Assembly: GCF_001431705.1 (NCBI RefSeq)
Contig: NZ_LJWX01000002.1
Span: 62,001 to 126,000, forward strand
Direction: 5' to 3'
Source of the DNA: Ferrovum sp. JA12
Lineage (GTDB): Bacteria; Pseudomonadota; Gammaproteobacteria; Burkholderiales; Ferrovaceae
Length of the DNA: 64,000 nt
Positions within the stretch are counted from its first letter, which is position 1; each line of letters begins with the position of its first letter. Of this stretch, positions 58,659 through 64,000 are shown one piece after another. Below the pieces are notes generated by a model. It was not told where the DNA came from and made no database searches. It was given only the letters and a program-made list of their open reading frames with translations. The position numbers and the translations under genes were made by a program.

Positions 58659-59912
58659 ATGAGCGATGTCAGTGATTATGGCATTACTTTAGTGGAATTT
58701 TTTCAGGCCTTATTTCAAACCAAGCATCTGTGGCAGATGCCTGTTATTTTTGCCTCCTTAATTATTGCCTTTGGGGCTTCAACTGTCCTTGCAAGACAGA
58801 CTCTCGGTAATCGTTACCAAGAAGATTTAAGGGGGATTGTTTTTGCGCTGGTAGCCACTGTCACTCTTGATCTTTTTACCCGTTTTTTCTCCCAGGGTCG
58901 CCCGGCACCTATTGTCCACATGGCATTAGCCTTAACCTTAGCTTTGGGTTTGGCGCGAATTGGTGTTTATATCCTAAAACATGTTTTTACCATGTCAGCA
59001 CGTATGCTGAGTTTGCAAACTGTTTTTGTGCGTTTGGTATGGATTGGCTTTGCGCTTCACATTACCGGGTTATTGGTTCCTTTACTTGATATTTTAAGGG
59101 ACATTACTTTTCCGGTTGGTGGGAGCACTATCTCCTTATTGCAGGTTGTTCAGGCCATACTGGTGTTCTCGATAATGATTACTCTTGCACTATGGTTTGG
59201 TGCAACCATTGAACGTCAAGTTATGCGTACTCAATCCTTGGACAATAACGCTAAGGCCATTGCCATCAAGTTATTAAAAGGGTTGGTTTTGTTTTTCGCT
59301 GTTATCCTAACTCTGCCCATGGTAGGCATTGACTCCACATTTTTGTCGGTGTTGGGTGGAACTTTAGGTGTGGGGCTGGGTTTTGGATTACAAAAAATTG
59401 CCAGTAATTACGTCAGTGGTTTTATTATTCTTGCCGATCGATCTGTTCGCCTTGGTGACATCATTACTATTGATGGCAAGCAGGGTGAAGTACTAAAGCT
59501 GGAAGCACGTTGTACCACCTTAAAAGGCGGTGATGGAACTTTGTATGTTTTACCTAATGAAACCTTCATGACCCAATCACTAATTAATCATACACAAGGA
59601 GGGGGAGGGTTATACAGAACGGCTAAACTGCAAGTGTTATACGGTACTGACTTCGCTAAAGTGAAGGCCTTGGTCGAAGGGGTAACGAAGAAACAGCCAC
59701 AAATTATGCCTGTACCGGAACCTGCGCTTCAATTGACGCAGTTAGGCCCCCATGGTTTAGAGCTGTTATTGGAATATTGGATTAGCGATGCTAAATTACC
59801 AGAAAATCAGATACGTAGTCAGTTATTAACGGGTATTTATTCAGCTTTAAGTGAGTCAGGCATACAAATGGTGGTTGTTGACCCTGTTCGTGGTAGTACA
59901 CCATTACCCTGA
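58659..59912 (+). CDS. MscS-family mechanosensitive ion channel
   Basis: A 417-residue membrane protein with about six helices before the MscS core. The pore helix and beta domain are clear: GGTLGVGLGFGLQKIASNYVSGFIILADRSVRLGDIITIDGKQGEV. A C-terminal alpha/beta domain follows. It is larger than E. coli MscS (286) and more like YbdG/YbiO-type homologues with extra N-terminal helices. It lets solutes out under osmotic downshock. It is followed by the desaturase promoter. Confidence 0.88.
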   Translation: MSDVSDYGITLVEFFQALFQTKHLWQMPVIFASLIIAFGASTVLARQTLGNRYQEDLRGIVFALVATVTLDLFTRFFSQGRPAPIVHMALALTLALGLARIGVYILKHVFTMSARMLSLQTVFVRLVWIGFALHITGLLVPLLDILRDITFPVGGSTISLLQVVQAILVFSIMITLALWFGATIERQVMRTQSLDNNAKAIAIKLLKGLVLFFAVILTLPMVGIDSTFLSVLGGTLGVGLGFGLQKIASNYVSGFIILADRSVRLGDIITIDGKQGEVLKLEARCTTLKGGDGTLYVLPNETFMTQSLINHTQGGGGLYRTAKLQVLYGTDFAKVKALVEGVTKKQPQIMPVPEPALQLTQLGPHGLELLLEYWISDAKLPENQIRSQLLTGIYSALSESGIQMVVVDPVRGSTPLP

Positions 59913-59928
59913 TGTCATGGGTAAGTCA

Positions 59929-59957
59929 TTGAGTAAAATGTGTATTTTTGCTATAAT
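59929..59957 (+). promoter_or_regulatory. Sigma-70 promoter of the desaturase gene
   Basis: TTGAGT at 59929-59934, a 17-bp spacer and a perfect TATAAT at 59952-59957. The ATG follows at 59990, giving a leader of about 25 nt. Confidence 0.75.
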
Positions 59958-59975
59958 AAAATTATAATAATTTTA
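59957..59975 (+). repeat. AT-rich inverted repeat at the desaturase transcription start
   Basis: TAAAATTA-TAA-TAATTTTA: an 8-bp perfect inverted repeat with a 3-nt loop immediately after the -10, 7 nt before the GGCGG-like ribosome binding site. It could be an operator for a fatty-acid regulator or a weak, temperature-labile hairpin. Confidence 0.5.
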
Positions 59976-59989
59976 CAGGCGGTAAATGT

Positions 59990-61171
59990 ATGTGGCTTTC
60001 TGGATTCTCACATTTTTCATGGTGGCAAGATGTTATTGTTGCGTTAGTGCTAACACACATTACCATCGCGGGTGTTACTATATTCTTACATCGTCATCAG
60101 GCGCACCGTGCCCTTGAACTCGGCCCTGTTGCCAGTCATTTCTTTCGTTTTTGGTTGTGGTTAACTACAGGCATGGTCACTAAAGAATGGGCGGCCATCC
60201 ATCGTAAGCATCATGCTAAATGCGAAACCGTTGAAGATCCCCACAGCCCGCAAATTCTGGGTATTAATAAAGTACTATGGGGTGGCGTTGCCCTGTATGT
60301 GAAGGAAAGTAGAAATAAAACCACAATGGAGCGCTATGGTCACGGCACCCCCGATGACTGGATGGAGCGTCACGTGTACTCTAAACACAGTCGTTTAGGG
60401 GTAACCATTATGGCTTTAGTTAACATGTCCTTGTTTGGAGTCATCCCTGGTATGTTGATTTGGTTAGTACAAATGCTGTGGATTCCTTTTTGGGCAGCAG
60501 GTGTTGTGAATGGTTTGGGTCACTTCTGGGGTTACCGTAACTACGAGTGTCGCGATGCCAGCACTAATATTTTCCCGTGGGGTATTATTATTGGCGGTGA
60601 AGAGTTACACAACAACCACCACACTTTTGCTACGTCAGCAAAGCTATCCAATCGTTGGTATGAGTTTGATATTGGCTGGATGTATATTCGTATCCTTGAA
60701 ATGTTAGGGCAAGCTAAAGTTAAAAATGTTGCTCCTACCGTCAGCTTTGATAGAAAAAAATCAAGCTGTGATGAGGCTACCCTACAAGCTATTATTCGTA
60801 ACCGATATGATGTGATCGCCCGTTACTCAGCTGAGCTATCTAAAACCTGTTCTCAAGAGTTGAATCATCTGAAGATAGGACATGGGTTGCCCAAGAGAAG
60901 TGAAATGTTGGCTATGGTTAACCGATGGTTACATCGTGACAGTGATAAACTCAAAGAGCAAGATCGCCAAGTGTTATCGACAGTTATGGCGGAAAGTAAA
61001 TGCCTGCAAACAGTGATCACTATGCGCGACGAATTAGCGGCTCTGTGGACAAAAACCAATGCCAACAAAGATCAGTTGGTAAATGACCTGAGAGCTTGGT
61101 GTGACAAAGCGGAAAGCAGTGGAATCATTGCGTTAGAAAAGTTTTCTCATACACTGAAAGCGTATGTTTAA
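59990..61171 (+). CDS. Fatty acid desaturase (acyl-CoA/acyl-lipid type)
   Basis: A 393-residue membrane di-iron enzyme that introduces a double bond into fatty acids. The three histidine boxes are LHRHQAHRAL, IHRKHHAKCETVEDPHSP and EELHNNHHTFATS. Hydrophobic helices lie around residues 10-30 and 140-175. The C-terminal 120 residues form a soluble helical extension not found in the shortest homologues. It is usually linked to membrane fluidity, and an AT-rich palindrome in its leader may regulate it. A terminator-like hairpin follows at 61239. Confidence 0.92.
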   Translation: MWLSGFSHFSWWQDVIVALVLTHITIAGVTIFLHRHQAHRALELGPVASHFFRFWLWLTTGMVTKEWAAIHRKHHAKCETVEDPHSPQILGINKVLWGGVALYVKESRNKTTMERYGHGTPDDWMERHVYSKHSRLGVTIMALVNMSLFGVIPGMLIWLVQMLWIPFWAAGVVNGLGHFWGYRNYECRDASTNIFPWGIIIGGEELHNNHHTFATSAKLSNRWYEFDIGWMYIRILEMLGQAKVKNVAPTVSFDRKKSSCDEATLQAIIRNRYDVIARYSAELSKTCSQELNHLKIGHGLPKRSEMLAMVNRWLHRDSDKLKEQDRQVLSTVMAESKCLQTVITMRDELAALWTKTNANKDQLVNDLRAWCDKAESSGIIALEKFSHTLKAYV

Positions 61172-61238
61172 TTTTTTATAACAAAAAGTTATTACTACTT
61201 AATTTTTTAGTTTAATTAAGTATATAAGTTTCGTTTAG

Positions 61239-61276
61239 AATAGGTGAATCTTACACATGGATCCACCTATTTTTTT
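61239..61276 (+). terminator. Terminator-like hairpin directly before the cysI ATG
   Basis: AATAGGTG pairs with CACCTATT (61239-61246 with 61264-61271), with a 17-nt loop and a T-run to 61276, where the cysI ATG begins. It can end the desaturase mRNA, 68 nt after its stop. A TAGAAT at 61236-61241 may be a cysI -10, giving a start inside the loop and avoiding the hairpin. Confidence 0.65.
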
Positions 61277-62959
61277 ATGTATATTTACGACGAAATAGAT
61301 CAGCAAATTGTTAATGAAAGAGTCGCTCAATTCCGTGATCAAACCTTGCGTTTTTTAGATGGGAAACTCACTGAAGACGAGTTTAGGCCACTGCGTTTGC
61401 AAAATGGGCTATACATTCAGCGTCATGCACCCATGTTGAGAGTTGCCATTCCCTATGGTGTTCTCTCTAGTCAGCAATTGAAACAATTGGCCCATATAGC
61501 GCGAACCTACGATCGCGGAACTGGACATTTTACAACCCGTCAAAATATTCAGTTTAATTGGCCAAAACTGGCTGATGTGCCAGATATTCTGTCTGATTTG
61601 GCGGCGGTACAGATGCATTCTATTCAAACCAGTGGTAACTGTGTGCGCAATACTACCGCTGATCATTTCGCAGGTGTTGCCTATGATGAAATTATTGATC
61701 CCCGCGTTTATTGTGAACTGATACGTCAATGGTCCACTTTTCATCCTGAATTTGCCTTTTTACCAAGAAAATTTAAGATTGCCGTTAATGGTGCTCTTCA
61801 GGATCGGGCTGCCACCATGGTGCATGACATTGGTTTACATGCTGTCCGCGATAGTAATCATGAACTGGGTTTTCGGGTTATCGTGGGTGGCGGTCTTGGA
61901 AGAACGCCTATGATTGGCGTTGTTATTCGAGAGTTTTTACCAGAAAAACATTTGCTCAGTTATCTTGATGCCATTTTGCGTGTTTACAATCGCTACGGAA
62001 GACGAGATAACAAATTTAAAGCACGTATTAAAATTTTGGTTAAGGCGATGACGCCAGAGAAGTTTAGTTTGGCAGTAGAAGAGGAATGGTTAAGATTAAA
62101 AGATGGACCTACTACATTAATTGACGAAGAAATCAAACGTATCGAACAGCGTATCCCTAAAAAACCTTATCAGACTTTGAATGCAGAGTTGCCCGCTGAT
62201 GTGGAAGCATTTGTGCGTCAACCCCATGTCAAACCATGGTACGAGCGAAATGTTTTTCCACATAAGCAACAGGGTTATAAAGCGATTACCGTTTCTCTAA
62301 AAGCCTTAGGGCAAGCACCGGGAGATATGAGTGCAGAGCAAATGGAAAAGGTGGCGGAAATTGCTGAGCGTGTAGGTTTTGGTGAAGTGCGAGTCAGTCA
62401 CGAGCAAAACTTAATCCTGCCAGACGTGCCAAATACAGAATTGATAAGTGTGTATGAAGAGTTACGTGCATTGGGTCTTACCACCGCTAATATTGGCCTG
62501 CTCTCAGACATTATCTCTTGCCCTGGTGGAGATTATTGCTCCCTTGCCAATGCTAGGTCAATTCCTGTGGCACAAGCTATACAACAGCAGTTTTCTGATT
62601 TAGATTATTTGTACGATATTGGTGAGTTAGATCTAAATATTTCTGGTTGCATGAATGCATGCGGTCATCATCATGTGGGGCACATAGGTATCCTAGGTGT
62701 TGATAAACACGGTGAGGAGTTCTATCAAATTACCATTGGTGGATCTCAGGCACCGGCTCGCTTGGGTAAAGTAATTGGTCCATCCTTGAAACAAGAAGAT
62801 GTCCCTCAAGTGATCGAAACGCTCATCACAGTCTATTTGCAGGCCAGAGTCAATCCAGAGGAGCGCTTTGTGGACGTGGTTGAGCGACTAGGTATTGAAC
62901 CATTTAAGACAGCAGTCTATGGGCGCAAGGAAGTCGCTGATGAGGTGGTAGATGGCTAA
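61277..62959 (+). CDS. cysI: Sulfite reductase, hemoprotein (beta) subunit
   Basis: A 560-residue siroheme and 4Fe-4S enzyme that reduces sulfite to sulfide. The cluster-binding cysteines lie in SCPGGDYCSLANARS and ISGCMNACGHHHVGH, and GHFTTRQNIQFNWP with SGNCVRNTTADHFAG is the N-terminal siroheme region. The ATG at 61277 has no Shine-Dalgarno, and an upstream GTG (61244) gives 11 more residues, so the start is not certain. DUF934 overlaps its 3' end by 8 nt. It is part of the assimilatory sulfate reduction operon. Confidence 0.93.
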   Translation: MYIYDEIDQQIVNERVAQFRDQTLRFLDGKLTEDEFRPLRLQNGLYIQRHAPMLRVAIPYGVLSSQQLKQLAHIARTYDRGTGHFTTRQNIQFNWPKLADVPDILSDLAAVQMHSIQTSGNCVRNTTADHFAGVAYDEIIDPRVYCELIRQWSTFHPEFAFLPRKFKIAVNGALQDRAATMVHDIGLHAVRDSNHELGFRVIVGGGLGRTPMIGVVIREFLPEKHLLSYLDAILRVYNRYGRRDNKFKARIKILVKAMTPEKFSLAVEEEWLRLKDGPTTLIDEEIKRIEQRIPKKPYQTLNAELPADVEAFVRQPHVKPWYERNVFPHKQQGYKAITVSLKALGQAPGDMSAEQMEKVAEIAERVGFGEVRVSHEQNLILPDVPNTELISVYEELRALGLTTANIGLLSDIISCPGGDYCSLANARSIPVAQAIQQQFSDLDYLYDIGELDLNISGCMNACGHHHVGHIGILGVDKHGEEFYQITIGGSQAPARLGKVIGPSLKQEDVPQVIETLITVYLQARVNPEERFVDVVERLGIEPFKTAVYGRKEVADEVVDG

Positions 62960-63446
62960 ACAAATTTTAAATGAAGTGATCAGTGATGACCCCTTTCATC
63001 TCATCACAAGCCCGGATGAATTACAACACGTAACCCACGTGATTACTCCTCTGGATCTCTATTTTGCCGAACAAAAAGCTTTTGATGGTTTTTCAGGGCA
63101 TCTAGGAGTTCGCATGGGTACGGACCAGGATTTATCTGTTTTTTTGCCGGTGATGGCCAAGTTTGAGTTGATTGATATTCATTATCAGCATTTTACAGAT
63201 GGACGCGGTCACTCGTTGGCTCGATTATTACGTGAGGCTTATCACTTCCAAGGGGTTCTGAGAGCGAGCGGTGATGTGTTTAAAGATACCGTTTTTTATT
63301 TGAAACGCTGTGGTTTTAACTCTTTCTTGGTTAAAGAGAGCGAAACCCTGGAACATGCTCTGCAAGGGTTTAAAGTGTTTTCAGAAAGCTACCAGGGAGC
63401 CGTCGATGAAATTCCATTATTTCGTCGACGCTTACAAACGGCATAA
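62952..63446 (+). CDS. DUF934 family protein, assimilatory sulfate reduction
   Basis: A 164-residue soluble protein of the DUF934 family, found in proteobacteria between cysI and cysH. It shows VITPLDLYFAEQKAFDGFSGHLGVRMG, the FTDGRGHSLARLLREAY core and RASGDVFKDTVFYLKRCGFNSF. The biochemical role is not established; an accessory role for the sulfite reductase is often assumed from context. It overlaps cysI by 8 nt, and cysH follows after 9 nt. Confidence 0.9.
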   Translation: MAKQILNEVISDDPFHLITSPDELQHVTHVITPLDLYFAEQKAFDGFSGHLGVRMGTDQDLSVFLPVMAKFELIDIHYQHFTDGRGHSLARLLREAYHFQGVLRASGDVFKDTVFYLKRCGFNSFLVKESETLEHALQGFKVFSESYQGAVDEIPLFRRRLQTA

Positions 63447-63455
63447 GGATTGACT

Positions 63456-64000
63456 ATGGGACAACGTGATCAGCTTCTGATAGATGAATTACAGTCTATT
63501 TGTGAGCAGTATAAAAAAGTAGTATTAGCGAGCAGTTTGGGTGTGGAGGACATGCTCCTTACCCATATTATTGCTCAACAGAAAATACCCATTAGTATTT
63601 TTACCTTAGATACTGGCCGCCTTCCCGAGGCCACACATCGTTTATTGTCTCGTGTCAGAGAGCAATATCAACTCTCTATTAAGGTATATGTTCCTGAGGC
63701 CAGCAACTTGGAAAAACTGATTGAGGAGCAGGGGACGAATGGTTTTTATCAGAGTATCGACGCCCGTAAAGCTTGCTGTAGGGTGCGTAAAGTCTCGCCC
63801 CTAGCAAGAGCGCTTGAAGGGCAGGAAGCGTGGATAACTGGATTGCGTCGAGAGCAGTCTCTGACCAGGCAACAGTTAGAGAAGAGTGCTTGGGATAGCG
63901 ATCATGGTTTGATTAAATATAATCCTCTGTTAGATTGGTCACGGGATGAAGTGTGGCAATATGTGCGTGACCATCATGTGCCTTATAATGCTCTCCATGA
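63456..64000 (+). CDS. cysH: Adenylyl-sulfate reductase CysH (partial)
   Basis: The first 181 residues of a thioredoxin- or glutathione-dependent reductase that makes sulfite from activated sulfate; the gene runs off the right edge. The SSLGVEDMLLTH start replaces the PP-loop, LDTGRLPEATH follows, and a Cys pair in ARKACCRVRKVSPL matches the 4Fe-4S-type APS reductases rather than E. coli-type PAPS reductase. The second Cys pair (CxxC) lies beyond the window. AAGGA lies 8 nt before the ATG. It is co-transcribed with cysI and DUF934. Confidence 0.93.
   Translation, partial: MGQRDQLLIDELQSICEQYKKVVLASSLGVEDMLLTHIIAQQKIPISIFTLDTGRLPEATHRLLSRVREQYQLSIKVYVPEASNLEKLIEEQGTNGFYQSIDARKACCRVRKVSPLARALEGQEAWITGLRREQSLTRQQLEKSAWDSDHGLIKYNPLLDWSRDEVWQYVRDHHVPYNALH

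Overview
The window looks like a compact, moderately AT-rich betaproteobacterial chromosome segment with about 67 protein-coding genes, almost all housekeeping. Evidence for this placement is the EarP/EF-P pair with Arg32 in EF-P, the PP0621-type protein next to ampD, the cysI-DUF934-cysH order, a RibBA whose GTP cyclohydrolase II half has lost its zinc cysteines, and the conserved purM/perM/hda/HAD/pcnB/folK/dNK/panC block. The species cannot be named from this alone; a Ferrovum-like or Methylophilaceae-like lineage would fit. I found no rRNA, tRNA, CRISPR, insertion sequence or prophage. Most genes lie in tight operons with 4-nt start/stop overlaps.

Layout. 1-1800: the end of a two-component response regulator gene, a cytochrome b561-type gene, and a 530-bp gap holding a minus-strand terminator and an unlisted 55-codon ORF with a perfect Shine-Dalgarno. 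1.8-9 kb: leuA-yihY, proS, and the rplU-rpmA-obgE-proB operon. 9.2-17.5 kb: ispB, a lipid/envelope operon (metallophosphoesterase, glycosyltransferase, dgkA), a DMT exporter, PP0621-ampD and pntAB. 17.6-26.2 kb (minus): esterase, efp (apparently frameshifted in a homopolymer), earP, a GlcG-like gene, lysS, prfB (programmed +1 frameshift), recJ, and an RpfE/phosphoglycerate-mutase-like gene. 26.2-28.1 kb: lolC/E-lolD. 28.1-31.3 kb (minus): an Anbu proteasome-like peptidase with alpha-E and circularly permuted ATP-grasp proteins. 31.5-33.7 kb: relA, divergent from the Anbu operon. 33.7-35.5 kb: carboxylesterase, mogA, darP. 35.6-43.1 kb: pmbA, then nrdR-ribD-ribE-ribBA-ribH-nusB-thiL-pgpA-pncC. 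43.3-49.1 kb: an MFS transporter, recA-recX, alaS. 49.1-55.6 kb (minus): a TIM-barrel protein of unknown role, DUF465, panC, dNK, folK, pcnB, HAD, hda, perM. 55.7-59.9 kb: purM-purN, an RsmB-like methyltransferase, mscS. 60-64 kb: a fatty acid desaturase, then cysI-DUF934-cysH (truncated by the window end).

Most interesting signals. The Anbu/alpha-E/ATP-grasp operon starts just downstream of a near-perfect sigma-54 -24/-12 promoter, with an NtrC-type palindrome (GCACC-N5-GGTGC) about 120 bp upstream. The same palindrome lies upstream of divergent relA. This suggests that nitrogen limitation controls both a proteasome-like peptide-processing system and possibly the stringent-response synthetase. 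The transglutaminase-like protease that often accompanies such clusters is absent here.

A second theme is intrinsic-terminator-like hairpins placed against or inside the 5' end of the next gene (rpmA/obgE, efp/esterase, desaturase/cysI, weaker before proS, and a more distant one before the cytochrome gene). Third, three convergent gene pairs share a self-complementary 4-nt stop (CTAG or TTAA). All regulatory calls come from sequence reading only.
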